Assembly: GCA_003241055.1 (NCBI GenBank)
Contig: QFOD01000002.1
Span: 186,001 to 250,000, forward strand
Source: Roseateles depolymerans
Lineage (GTDB): Bacteria > Pseudomonadota > Gammaproteobacteria > Burkholderiales > Burkholderiaceae_C
Length of the DNA stretch: 64,000 nucleotides
Direction: 5' to 3'
Every line of letters begins with the position of its first letter. Position 1 is the first letter of the stretch. Position numbers and translations under genes: made by a program. The notes under the pieces were generated by a model that had not been told where the DNA came from, searched no databases, and saw nothing but the letters and a program-made list of their open reading frames with translations. This document shows positions 8,400 through 16,889 of the stretch, piece after piece.

Positions 8400-9341
8400 T
8401 CACCCGGCCTGCAAACGTGGGAGTCCCCCTCGCCGGAACACGGCGGGCGTCTCGCCCACCCACTTCTTGAAGGCGCGGTTGAAGGCGGCTTCCGAGAGAT
8501 AACCCACCTCCTCGCCGATGTCCGCCGTGCTGCGCCGCGTCTGGCGCAGCAGCACCGAGGCGCGGCTCAGTCGCACCAGCGCGACGAAGTCCCCCGGCGT
8601 CATCCGGGCCGCCTCGGCGAAGTGCCGCATGAAGCTGGCACGCGACATCGTGGCCTCGCCGGCCAGCGCCTCGGCGCTCCAGTCGCGCCCCGGCTCGCGC
8701 AGCACGGCCAGCGCCGCGCGCGCCAGCCGCGCGTCCGTCAGCAGCCGCAGCAGCCCCGGCGCGGCCATGCCGCCCTCCGCATGCACGCGCAAGGCCAGCG
8801 CGAACAGGGCATTGGCCAGCGAGGCCACGATGGCCAGGCCACCCGGCAGGTCCGCCGCCACCTCGTCGCGGATCAGCCCGGCCAGGGCCTGCAGGCGCGG
8901 CGGTGCCGCGCTGGCCGCCAGCGACACGCGCAGCGCACCGGGCACGGCCGTGAACAGCAGGTCCACCAGCGCGGAGGCCGACAGCAGACGGCCGCACAGC
9001 AGGTCCAGTTCAGCCTCGGCCGCATCGCGGCCTCGCCGCAACGGCAGTGCGCCGCTAGCGTCCCAGAGCAGTTCGGGCTCGCTGCCCGACACCGGCGGCG
9101 TCAGCGTCTGAACGCGATGTGCCAGCCGGCGCGGAAAGGCCACGAAGTCGCCCGCCTGCAGCAGCAGCTCGGGCTGACCCGGCACCTGCAGACGGCATTG
9201 GCCGGCCAGCACCAGATGGAAGAGCAGCTCGCCGGGCGGGGCCGGCTCGTGGTCCACGTCGAAACCGGCCGGGAACTGGCAGCGCAGGTCCAGCCGAGCG
9301 CGCAAGCCCAGCAGCTCGACCAGGCGGCTGAGAGCATCCAT
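8400..9341 (-). CDS. AraC-family transcriptional regulator with cupin sensor domain
   Basis: 313 residues. The N-terminal part (about 10-190) fits the cupin_6 ligand domain common in AraC regulators. The C-terminal part (about 205-305) is the paired helix-turn-helix: first helix pair around LAGEATMSRASFMRHF, second around IGEEVGYLSEAAFNRAFKKW, ending in the GETPAVFRR stretch typical of the family. The ligand and targets are unknown; the secreted hydrolase and lipoprotein directly downstream are the natural candidates. It lies 9 bases from the 3' end of mrcA. Confidence 0.9.
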   Translation of the reverse strand: MDALSRLVELLGLRARLDLRCQFPAGFDVDHEPAPPGELLFHLVLAGQCRLQVPGQPELLLQAGDFVAFPRRLAHRVQTLTPPVSGSEPELLWDASGALPLRRGRDAAEAELDLLCGRLLSASALVDLLFTAVPGALRVSLAASAAPPRLQALAGLIRDEVAADLPGGLAIVASLANALFALALRVHAEGGMAAPGLLRLLTDARLARAALAVLREPGRDWSAEALAGEATMSRASFMRHFAEAARMTPGDFVALVRLSRASVLLRQTRRSTADIGEEVGYLSEAAFNRAFKKWVGETPAVFRRGGLPRLQAG

Positions 9342-9350
9342 GCCGACGCC

Positions 9351-11606
9351 TCAGGGGGCGCTGGCCGCAGACGCAGCCTGAGCCGCCGCGTCCGTCGCGC
9401 CATCGCCCTTCAGGCCGATACGGGCGATCGCTGCATCGCCGGCGAACTCCTCGTAGAACCAGTTGCCGTCCTGCTGCACCAGTCCCTCGGCAGGCGGGGT
9501 CAGGGTTTGCTGCGGCACGCCCTTGAGCGCCACGCCCATGGCCGCCACCCAGACCGGCAGCGCCAGACCGCCGCCGCTCTCGTGGTCGCCCAGCGACTTC
9601 GGGGTCGGGTAGCCAATCCACACCGCGCCGGCTCGCGTGGCCTGGAAGCCGACGAACCAGGCATCCACCGCATCATTGGTCGTGCCGGTCTTGCCGTAGA
9701 GGTCGCCCCGCTTGAGCATGGCACTGGCGCGCGCACCGGTGCCCTCGCGCGTGACGCCGGCCAGCAGCTGCGAGGTCATGAAGGCGTTGCGGGCGCTGAT
9801 GGCCGTGCGAGGCTTGGGCGGGTCGGCCTGCCAGATGGTCTGCCCCTGGGCATCCTGCACCTTCTGCACCAGCCAGGCTGTCGGCAGCTGCCCGCCGGTG
9901 GCGAAGGCGGAATAGGCCTGAGCCATCTCCAGCGGCGTCACCGATCCCGTGCCCAGCGCCAGCGTCAGGTTGAGCGGCTGGCGGTCCGGCTCCAGGCCGA
10001 AACGCGCAGCCCAGTCGCGCACCCGCTGCGGCCCCAGCTCCTGCACCAGCCGTATGCTGACCATGTTCTTGGACCTGGCCAGCGCCTGCCACAGCGGCAT
10101 GGACTCGAGATACTGGTTGTCATCGTCCTTGGGCGCCCAGTCGCCGATCACGATGGGCTGGTCGCTGACCTGGGTGCCGGCCCAGGCGCCCTGCTCGATG
10201 ATGGCCGAGTAGATGAAGGGCTTGAACGACGAGCCGGGCTGACGGTAGGCCTGGGTGGCCGAGTTGAACTGGTTGCGCGCGAAGTCGAAGCCGCCCACCA
10301 GCGAGCGGATCGCCCCGGTGGCCGGATCCAGCGTGACCACCGCGCCCTCGGCCTGCGGCGTCTGGCTGAGCTGCCAGTTGCCACTGCCGGCGGCGCCACT
10401 CTCCAGCACGCGCAGCACCGCACCGCGCTTGGCGTTCTGCAGTGAACGCGGGGCGCTGCCCTTGAGCGTCACGCGCGGACCGTCGGAGATGGCCACCAGC
10501 GCGCCCGCCTTGTCCACCTTCAGCAGCACCGCCGTGTGCAACTCGCCCAGGTCGGGATAGGCGTCGAAGGCGGCGTCCAGTGCGTCGTCCAGGCCGTCTT
10601 CGTCATCCGGCAGCTTGACCTGACCCTCGGCACCCCGGTAGGGCTGGCGCCGCTCCAGCTCGAACAGCGCGTGGCGCAGCGCCTCCTGCGCCGCGGCCTG
10701 CTCGGCGTAATGGATGGTGGTGTAGACATTGAGGCCGCGTGTGTAGGCCGACTCGCCGTAGCGCGCCACGATCTCGGCGCGCACCTGCTCGGCCGCGTGG
10801 TCGGCCACGCCGGACAGCCGCCGCGGGCGGCGGATCTCCAGTTCGCGCGTCTTCGCCGCCTGGGCCTGTTCGGCGGTGATCTGCCCCACCGACACCAGAC
10901 GCTCCAGCACCACCGCCTGCCGACGCTTGGCCCGGGCGAAGTGGGTCACGGGGTTCAGGCCGACCGGATCCTTGGGCAGGCCCACCAGCAGCGCGATCTC
11001 GGCCGTGTCCAGCTTGGCCAGCGGCTTGCCGAAATAGCGCTCCGACGCTGCCCCGAAGCCATAGGCCTTGTTGCCCAGAAAGATCTGGTTCATGTAGATC
11101 TCGAGGATCTGTTCCTTGGTGAGCGCCCGCTCGATCTTGACCGTCAACAGGGCCTCGACGAACTTGCGGCCCCAGGTCTGCGCCTTGCTCAGGTAGGTGT
11201 CACGCGCCAGCTGCTGCGTGATCGTGGACGCGCCCTGTCGGGGACCGCTGTGGGTCAGGTTGTGCAACGCAGCACGCAGGATGCCGCTGTAGTCCAGGCC
11301 CGAGTGGGTCCAGAAATCGCTGTCCTCCACGGCCAGCAGCGCCTCCTGCAGCGGCTTGGGGATCTCGCTGAGCGGCGTGAAGCGGCGCCGCTCGGCTCCG
11401 AACTCGCCCAGCAATTGCCCGTCCTCGCTGAGCACGCGCAGCGGCTGGCGGGGCTGGTAGTCGGTCAGCTGATCCAGCTCCGGCAGCTGGGTCCAGATCA
11501 ATGCCGCCGACACGCCGCCCAGCAGCAGCAGGGCCAGGGGTACGGCTACCAGCAGCCAGAGGATCTGGCGGCGCGTCACGAGCGGCACTCCGGCAGAGGC
11601 ACCCAT
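9351..11606 (-). CDS. mrcA: penicillin-binding protein 1A (transglycosylase/transpeptidase)
   Basis: 751 residues, somewhat shorter than E. coli PBP1a (850). A bifunctional peptidoglycan polymerase anchored in the inner membrane. One membrane segment lies at about 14-38. The glycosyltransferase domain has the catalytic Glu in EDSDFWTH (about 94) and the GASTITQQ motif (about 125). The transpeptidase has SSFK (Ser about 459), SKN and KTGTTN (about 638). A DD/DE-rich insert around residue 330-350 replaces part of the usual OB domain. The pilM/comM neighbours often found beside mrcA are absent here. Confidence 0.93.
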   Translation of the reverse strand: MGASAGVPLVTRRQILWLLVAVPLALLLLGGVSAALIWTQLPELDQLTDYQPRQPLRVLSEDGQLLGEFGAERRRFTPLSEIPKPLQEALLAVEDSDFWTHSGLDYSGILRAALHNLTHSGPRQGASTITQQLARDTYLSKAQTWGRKFVEALLTVKIERALTKEQILEIYMNQIFLGNKAYGFGAASERYFGKPLAKLDTAEIALLVGLPKDPVGLNPVTHFARAKRRQAVVLERLVSVGQITAEQAQAAKTRELEIRRPRRLSGVADHAAEQVRAEIVARYGESAYTRGLNVYTTIHYAEQAAAQEALRHALFELERRQPYRGAEGQVKLPDDEDGLDDALDAAFDAYPDLGELHTAVLLKVDKAGALVAISDGPRVTLKGSAPRSLQNAKRGAVLRVLESGAAGSGNWQLSQTPQAEGAVVTLDPATGAIRSLVGGFDFARNQFNSATQAYRQPGSSFKPFIYSAIIEQGAWAGTQVSDQPIVIGDWAPKDDDNQYLESMPLWQALARSKNMVSIRLVQELGPQRVRDWAARFGLEPDRQPLNLTLALGTGSVTPLEMAQAYSAFATGGQLPTAWLVQKVQDAQGQTIWQADPPKPRTAISARNAFMTSQLLAGVTREGTGARASAMLKRGDLYGKTGTTNDAVDAWFVGFQATRAGAVWIGYPTPKSLGDHESGGGLALPVWVAAMGVALKGVPQQTLTPPAEGLVQQDGNWFYEEFAGDAAIARIGLKGDGATDAAAQAASAASAP

Positions 11607-11846
11607 GGGGCGCGGGCGACGACGGTGCAGCGACGGAGGGAACGGGGCATCGGCGAAATCGGCATGAAACGGGTTCGCGAGCTTACGCCCAGTACCGGAA
11701 GCCGCCGCGGCAAGCCCGCCCGACGCACCGGCTCATCGACGCCCCGAACGGCTCATCCCGACCGGACGGCAGTTCATCCCGCCATCGATGCGGGGCTGCG
11801 CGAGAGCCTCTAACTTGACCGTTCTCCCTCAGCTTCAGGAATCGCC

Positions 11847-12221
11847 ATGTCCAGACTGCCAACGCTCTCCGTGCTTGCCCTGCTCGCCCTCTGCGCCACA
11901 GCCCGCGCCCACGCCCCCGCGGAGCCAGGGCCGTCTGCGCCGCCGGCGCATTGCCCACAGGCTGGCGAGCAGTTGGACGAACTGCTCGCCAGCGCGATGC
12001 AGCGGCATGCACTGGAGGGCGAGGTCCGCATGGAGTTCCTCGTGGACGCTTCGGGGCGGGCTGAGCTCAGCGCGGTGGAGGGCGCCCGGCGCTATCACGG
12101 CGCCGTTCGCCGCGCCGTCGAGGCGCTGCAATGCCGGGCGGGCGAGCCGCAGCGCTATGCCGTGCAGATTCGCTTCCGGGATCAGCAGTCGGTGCGGCTA
12201 CCTCAGCTGACGAGCCGCTAA
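11847..12221 (+). CDS. small secreted protein resembling a TonB C-terminal domain
   Basis: 124 residues with a cleavable signal peptide (about 1-21, ARA). The mature part has the strand-helix-strand pattern of TonB C-terminal domains: a VRMEFLVDASGRAE strand pair, a helix over RRAVEALQC, and a final strand. It has no membrane anchor or Pro-rich spacer, so it is not a working TonB. Two cysteines (CPQ and LQC) could form a disulfide. It is divergent from mrcA across 240 bases. Confidence 0.6.
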   Translation: MSRLPTLSVLALLALCATARAHAPAEPGPSAPPAHCPQAGEQLDELLASAMQRHALEGEVRMEFLVDASGRAELSAVEGARRYHGAVRRAVEALQCRAGEPQRYAVQIRFRDQQSVRLPQLTSR

Positions 12222-12238
12222 GCGCCGACCACAGCGTC

Positions 12239-13084
12239 CTACAGCGTCCGTTCGGCCGTTGCGATCAGACGGCTGACCCGCGAGATGGACAGACCGACCT
12301 GCCCGGCCAGGTCGGTCATCGACACGCTGCCCTGGGTGTGCGCCAGCCACAAGGCTTGCTCGCGCACGCCACCGGCGCGGCGCATCCACTCGTTCCAGCC
12401 CACCCGCGGGGCACGCGCGGGCGTGCCGGCCTGGGCCCGCATGCGCTGCGCAAAGGCCGCATCGCCCAGGAAGATCTGCTCGCGCAACCGCCCCGTCCAG
12501 AGATCGAAGTCAGGCTCGGCCGCCAGCAGCGCCGCATAGCGTTCGCCAGCGCGCCGGTGCTGGGCCGGCGTCGATGCCGGGCGGTTCAGCAGATAGCCAT
12601 GCAGGCCGTCCACCTCCAGCCAGTCGGGTGCGGCCTCCAGCGCCGCATGGGCACGGAAGCTGGAACCGGGCCAGGCCGCCGGATCGCCGGCCAGACCTTC
12701 ACGGACGGGGCCGAGATCGATGTAGCGACAGGCATCCAGCAGATGACGCTCACGGTCGACCAGCACCGCGTGGAAACGGCCCTGGAACAGCGGCCCGCCC
12801 AGACCGTGACGGCGCTGGTGATATTGCGTGTAGACGCCATTCAGGTGCCGCATCAGCCTCGACAGATTGGCCTTGCGGGTGAACAGCAGCAACTGGTACT
12901 GGTCGGGCAGCAAACAGTAGGCCAGTGCCTGAGCATCAAACCGAAGCAGCGCCTGCTCGATCAACGAGACCATCGCTCGTCGATCGGCTTCGTCTTCGAA
13001 AGCTCGAGTGGAGCCCTCATCGGGGCAATGGGCGCGGATCAGGTAGACGGCGCCGGCGATTTCCAAGCGGGGAGGTCTTGCCAT
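12239..13084 (-). CDS. REP-associated tyrosine transposase homologue lacking the HUH motif
   Basis: 281 residues. The overall pattern is that of the Y1/RAYT transposase family: the RLMRHLNGVYTQYHQRRH segment, GPLFQGRFHAVLVD, and the RYIDLGPVREGL segment that holds the catalytic Tyr. In relatives the metal-binding motif reads NHVHLLL. Here it reads DQYQLLL (codons at 12893-12901), so both histidines are glutamines. A C-terminal helix-turn-helix (LAGQVGLSISRVSRLI) is present. The frame is intact with no stops. This looks like a DNA-binding protein derived from a transposase and possibly no longer a nuclease. No flanking inverted repeats were found. Confidence 0.8.
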   Translation of the reverse strand: MARPPRLEIAGAVYLIRAHCPDEGSTRAFEDEADRRAMVSLIEQALLRFDAQALAYCLLPDQYQLLLFTRKANLSRLMRHLNGVYTQYHQRRHGLGGPLFQGRFHAVLVDRERHLLDACRYIDLGPVREGLAGDPAAWPGSSFRAHAALEAAPDWLEVDGLHGYLLNRPASTPAQHRRAGERYAALLAAEPDFDLWTGRLREQIFLGDAAFAQRMRAQAGTPARAPRVGWNEWMRRAGGVREQALWLAHTQGSVSMTDLAGQVGLSISRVSRLIATAERTL

Positions 13085-13151
13085 GGGCCCGACATTAGGG
13101 CCGCTGCTGCCGAATGGCAAGATGGCGGCTTGCAGCACGTAGTCATACGCG

Positions 13152-13391
13152 ATGAAGACACACCAGATCGAAATCCAGAAGTTCAAGGCCGCCACCAACA
13201 ACCTGCATGGCCAGGTCTTGTTCAAGGTCGATGCCCTCGTGTCGAACCGTGAACCCATCGACGGCATCGAGCCCAGCAGCATGCTGGTGATGACCGAGCA
13301 GAACGCCCGCGTCCTGATGGCGCTGCTGAAGACGCAGATCGCCGAATTCGACGCCAAGAAGCCCAAGAGCCGCCATGGGCGCCATGGTTGA
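13152..13391 (+). CDS. small protein of unknown function
   Basis: 79 residues, rich in Lys and Gln, no signal peptide or membrane segment. A hydrophobic core pattern (VLFKVDALV, MLVMTEQNARVLMALL) suggests a small folded domain with a basic tail (KKPKSRHGRHG) that could touch nucleic acid. It starts 67 bases from the divergent transposase-like gene and ends 15 bases before the UPF0149 gene, so the two plus-strand genes are probably co-transcribed. Confidence 0.65.
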   Translation: MKTHQIEIQKFKAATNNLHGQVLFKVDALVSNREPIDGIEPSSMLVMTEQNARVLMALLKTQIAEFDAKKPKSRHGRHG

Positions 13392-13406
13392 GCCCACGAG
13401 ACCGAC

Positions 13407-14012
13407 ATGAACTATCCCCACTACAACCCCGCTTCCGACAATCGCCCGCTGTCCGACGACGAACTCAACGAGCTCGACGATCTGCTGGCAGAACTGCCCG
13501 CCGATGCCACGATGAACATCGAGGCCCTAGACGGCTATCTCGCCGCATTGCTGCTGGCCCCGACACCCCTGCCTGAGCTGCCCGGCGAAGACTGGCTGCC
13601 GCTGATCTGGGGTGGCGACCTGTCCCCCGAACCGGCTCCATTTGTCAGCGGCAAGCAACGCAAGAAGGCGGTGATGCTGGTGCTGCGCCACCTGCATTCC
13701 ATCGCAACGGCATGGGCACAACACCCCAATGCGTGGGAGCCCATCTTCAGCCAGGCCACCGACGAGGACGAGCAGGACTACGCCGACGCCGAAGACTGGT
13801 CGGCCGGTTTCCTCGCCGGGGTCGCGCTCGCGCCCGAGGCCTGGGGCCCCTGGTTCGAAGGCGGCCAGACCGAGGAATGGCTGGCGCCCATCGTGGCGCT
13901 GGGCTCGGTGGACGGCCTGCTGACCAACGCGACGCTGGCCGAACGCGACGCCGCCAGTCGCCTCATCCCTGACGCCATGCTGGCAATGTGGACCTGGCGC
14001 CAGTCACAGTGA
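13407..14012 (+). CDS. UPF0149 / YecA-family protein
   Basis: 201 residues, all helical. Family marks are the acidic first helices, the EALDGYLAALL segment (residues about 38-48), and the DWSAGFLAGVALAPEAW segment (about 130-146). The SEC-C zinc tail carried by many YecA proteins is missing; the chain ends at MWTWRQSQ. Function of the family is unknown. It follows the small basic protein by 15 bases. Confidence 0.85.
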   Translation: MNYPHYNPASDNRPLSDDELNELDDLLAELPADATMNIEALDGYLAALLLAPTPLPELPGEDWLPLIWGGDLSPEPAPFVSGKQRKKAVMLVLRHLHSIATAWAQHPNAWEPIFSQATDEDEQDYADAEDWSAGFLAGVALAPEAWGPWFEGGQTEEWLAPIVALGSVDGLLTNATLAERDAASRLIPDAMLAMWTWRQSQ

Positions 14013-14064
14013 GCATTTGCAAATCCGGGTTGGCCTGACGCCGGCTTTTTGTCAAACTCCCGTC

Positions 14065-14382
14065 ATGGCTCATCCCGTACTCGCCGCTGTCGGTCTCGCC
14101 GTTTGCAGTGCCGTGGCACTGCACATGGTGCTGCCGCGCCGTTGGCGGCTGCGGGTGGATGCCGGTCTGAGCCGGCTATTTCAAAGTAGCCGGCTGGCCG
14201 TTCAGCGCCTGCTGGCCTGGCGGCAACAGCAGCGCCGCGCCCGTGTGGCCAGCCAGGAGGCCGACCGCGTGATCCGCCGGGCCCGCGAGGCCGCGCTGCG
14301 CGATGCCGGGCGCGCCCGCGGTGAGTGGCGCGGCAACGTCTACCACGCCGACGACTTCGACAAGCCGCGCAAGCCGCACTGA
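14065..14382 (+). CDS. short membrane-anchored basic protein
   Basis: 105 residues. One N-terminal membrane segment (about 4-23) is followed by an Arg-rich helical region (about 45-90, many RR pairs and Ala/Glu heptads) and a charged end (DFDKPRKPH). No family is recognised. The ATG at 14065 places the hydrophobic segment at the N-terminus. It is convergent with the Atm1-type exporter, 16 bases apart. Confidence 0.55.
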   Translation: MAHPVLAAVGLAVCSAVALHMVLPRRWRLRVDAGLSRLFQSSRLAVQRLLAWRQQQRRARVASQEADRVIRRAREAALRDAGRARGEWRGNVYHADDFDKPRKPH

Positions 14383-14398
14383 GCCCGATCCGAGGCGC

Positions 14399-16204
14399 TC
14401 AGTCGCCGGCCTGCTGCAGACGCCACATCTCGGCATAGCGCCCATTGCGGGCGAGCAGGTCGTCATGGTGGCCGCGCTCGATGATGCGCCCCTGCTCCAG
14501 CACCAGAATCTCATGCGCATCCACGATGGTGGACAGGCGGTGGGCAATCACCAGCACGCTCTTGTTGCGGCCCACGGCCTCCAGCTCGGCCTGGATGGCC
14601 CGCTCGTTGGTGGAATCCAGCGCCGAGGTGGCCTCGTCGAAGATCAGCAGCGGCGGGTTCTTCAGCAGCGTGCGGGCGATGGCCACGCGCTGCTTCTCGC
14701 CACCGGACAGCTTCAGGCCGCGCTCGCCGACCACGGTGTCGTAGCCCTTGGGGGTGCTGGCGATGAAGGCATGCACATGCGCGGCCCGCGCCGCCGCTTC
14801 GACCTCCGCCCGGCTCGCGCCCGGGCGGCCATAGGCGATGTTGTAGGCCACGGTGTCGTTGAACAGCACCGTGTCCTGCGGCACGATGCCGATGGCGCGC
14901 CGCAGGCTGCCCTGCGTGACCTGCCGGACATCCTGGCCGTCGATGCGTATCGCGCCCGTGTCGATGTCGTAGAAGCGGTACAGCAGCCGGGCGAGCGTGC
15001 TCTTGCCCGAGCCGCTGGGCCCCACCACCGCCACCTTGCGGCCCGCCGGGATGGTGAAGCTCACGCCCTTGAGGATGGGGCGATCCGGCTCGTAGGCGAA
15101 GTGCACGTCGTCGAACACCACCTCGGCCCCGCCCACCTGCAATTCGGGCGCGCCGGGCGGGTCGGCCACCTCGCGCTCGCGGTCCAGCAAGCGGAACATC
15201 TTCTCGATGTCGGTCAGGCTCTGCTTGATCTCGCGGTAGAGCACGCCCAGGAAGTTCAGCGGGATGTAGAGCTGGATCATGAAGGCATTCACCATCACCA
15301 GGTCGCCCAGGCTCAGGTGGCCGGCCACGACACCCTGCGTGGCCCGCCACAGCATGGCCACGAGGGCCACCGCGATGATGAGCTGCTGGCCCGCATTGAG
15401 CAGCGACAGCGTGGTCTGCGCCTTCAGCTGCGCGCGGCGCAGCGATTCCAGACTCTCGTCGTAGCGCGCCGCCTCGAAGCCTTCGTTGTTGAAGTACTTC
15501 ACCGTCTCGTAGTTCAGCAACGAGTCGATGGCCTTGCTGTGGGCCTGCGAATCCAGCTCGTTGAGCTGGCGCCGGAACTGCGTGCGCCATTCGGTCACGA
15601 GCACGGTGAAACTCACGTAGACCACCAGCGCCAGGATGGTGATGCCGGCGAACCAGACGTCGAACTTCACCCCCAGCAGCGTCAGCACCAGCACCACCTC
15701 GATCAGCGTGGGCACGATGCTGTAGAGCGAATAGCTGATCAGCGAATGCACCGCACGGGTGCCGCGCTCGATGTCCCGCGTCATGCCCCCGGTCTGGCGC
15801 TCCAGGTGGAAGCGCAGGGACAGGTCGTGCAGATGCCGGAACACCTGCAACGACAGGCTGCGCGCCGTGCCCTCCGTCGCCTTGGCAAAGATCAGCTCGC
15901 GCAGTTCGGTGAACAGCGAGGTGGACAGCCGCAGGCCGCCATAGGCCAGCAGCAGACCCAGCGGCACCACCAGCAGCGCCTGCGGCTGGCCGGGCTTGAG
16001 GTCCAGCGCATCCACGAGGTGCTTCAGCAGCACCGGCACTGCCACGTTGCACAGCTTGGCACCGACCATGAAGGCCAGCGCTGCCGCCACCCGCCAGCGG
16101 TAGCGCCACAGATAGGGCAGCAGCCGGCCCACGGTGTGCCAGTCTCCCTTGACGACGGGGCCGGCAACGGCGGGCGGGGCGGATGACGAGCGCAGGGATC
16201 TCAT
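14399..16204 (-). CDS. Atm1/ABCB7-type ABC exporter (ATPase-permease)
   Basis: 601 residues: six-helix membrane domain (about 35-320) fused to an ATPase domain. The membrane part closely follows the Atm1/ABCB7 pattern, with NELDSQAHSKAIDSLLN and NYETVKYFNNE. These exporters move glutathione-linked persulfides or metal conjugates out of the cytoplasm. ATPase marks are Walker A GPSGSGKST (about 394), signature LSGGEKQR (about 500), Walker B LLIFDEATS and the switch His in IAHRLST. The ATG at 16204 is used; other in-frame ATGs lie upstream. Confidence 0.9.
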   Translation of the reverse strand: MRSLRSSSAPPAVAGPVVKGDWHTVGRLLPYLWRYRWRVAAALAFMVGAKLCNVAVPVLLKHLVDALDLKPGQPQALLVVPLGLLLAYGGLRLSTSLFTELRELIFAKATEGTARSLSLQVFRHLHDLSLRFHLERQTGGMTRDIERGTRAVHSLISYSLYSIVPTLIEVVLVLTLLGVKFDVWFAGITILALVVYVSFTVLVTEWRTQFRRQLNELDSQAHSKAIDSLLNYETVKYFNNEGFEAARYDESLESLRRAQLKAQTTLSLLNAGQQLIIAVALVAMLWRATQGVVAGHLSLGDLVMVNAFMIQLYIPLNFLGVLYREIKQSLTDIEKMFRLLDREREVADPPGAPELQVGGAEVVFDDVHFAYEPDRPILKGVSFTIPAGRKVAVVGPSGSGKSTLARLLYRFYDIDTGAIRIDGQDVRQVTQGSLRRAIGIVPQDTVLFNDTVAYNIAYGRPGASRAEVEAAARAAHVHAFIASTPKGYDTVVGERGLKLSGGEKQRVAIARTLLKNPPLLIFDEATSALDSTNERAIQAELEAVGRNKSVLVIAHRLSTIVDAHEILVLEQGRIIERGHHDDLLARNGRYAEMWRLQQAGD

Positions 16205-16255
16205 GAAAATGCAGACAGGCGGACAATACCGGGCTGGATTGTCCCAAGCCCCGTC

Positions 16256-16669
16256 ATGACCGAAGCAGTACCCCACCCCATTCCCCCAGCCTTTCGTGAG
16301 CGCGAGCTCGTGCTGCGGGTCATGCCCATGCCGGCGGATTCCAACGCCAACGGCGACATCTTCGGCGGCTGGATCATGGCCCAGGTCGACCTGGCCGGGT
16401 CGGTGCTGCCGGCCCGCCTGTCGCGCGGCCGCATCGCCACGGTGGCGGTGAACGAATTCATCTTCAAGCAGCCGGTGTCCATTGGCGACCTGCTGTCCTT
16501 CTACGCCAAGGTCACCCGCGTGGGCCGCACCTCCATCACGGTCCATGTCGAAGTGGTGGCCGAGCGCGATCCGGCCAACCCGCACGTCGTCAAGGTGACG
16601 GAAGCCAACCTCACCTATGTCGCCATCGATGCGGATGGCAAGCCTCGGCCGTTCGGCGACGCTGCCTGA
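16256..16669 (+). CDS. YciA-type acyl-CoA thioesterase
   Basis: 137 residues, a single hot-dog domain. It shows the YciA/cytosolic acyl-CoA hydrolase pattern: MPADSNANGDIFGGWIMAQ with the catalytic Asp (about 33), then the helix VDLAGSVLPAR and the strand TVAVNEFIFKQPV. It hydrolyses acyl-CoA thioesters. It is divergent from the exporter gene, 51 bases away. Confidence 0.92.
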   Translation: MTEAVPHPIPPAFRERELVLRVMPMPADSNANGDIFGGWIMAQVDLAGSVLPARLSRGRIATVAVNEFIFKQPVSIGDLLSFYAKVTRVGRTSITVHVEVVAERDPANPHVVKVTEANLTYVAIDADGKPRPFGDAA

Positions 16670-16751
16670 GTCGGCTGCACCAGCTTTACACCGCAGAAAC
16701 CCGCCGGCAGATCGCGCACGCGAATTGCCGACCACCCCCAGAGAAAATGTC

Positions 16752-16807
16752 CCTGCACCGCGCACAGACGCGCTGCAGGGGCCGGGCATCCGCCGCGAAA
16801 GCGGCGT
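16752..16807 (+). other. two hairpins between yciA-like gene and dctA
   Basis: First hairpin: CCCTGCA with TGCAGGG enclosing GCGC/GCGC (16752-16781). Second: CGCCGC-GAAA-GCGGCG with a GNRA-type loop (16792-16807). Neither is followed by a U-run. They lie 80-140 bases before dctA and may be leader structure or a weak terminator for the upstream gene. Confidence 0.35.
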
Positions 16808-16889
16808 GTAATCCCGGCCGTCAAAACAGGTTCGCCAACGCCCATGCCCCAAGGGCTGCGCCGAGCGGCCATCCCCCGGAGATATTTGC

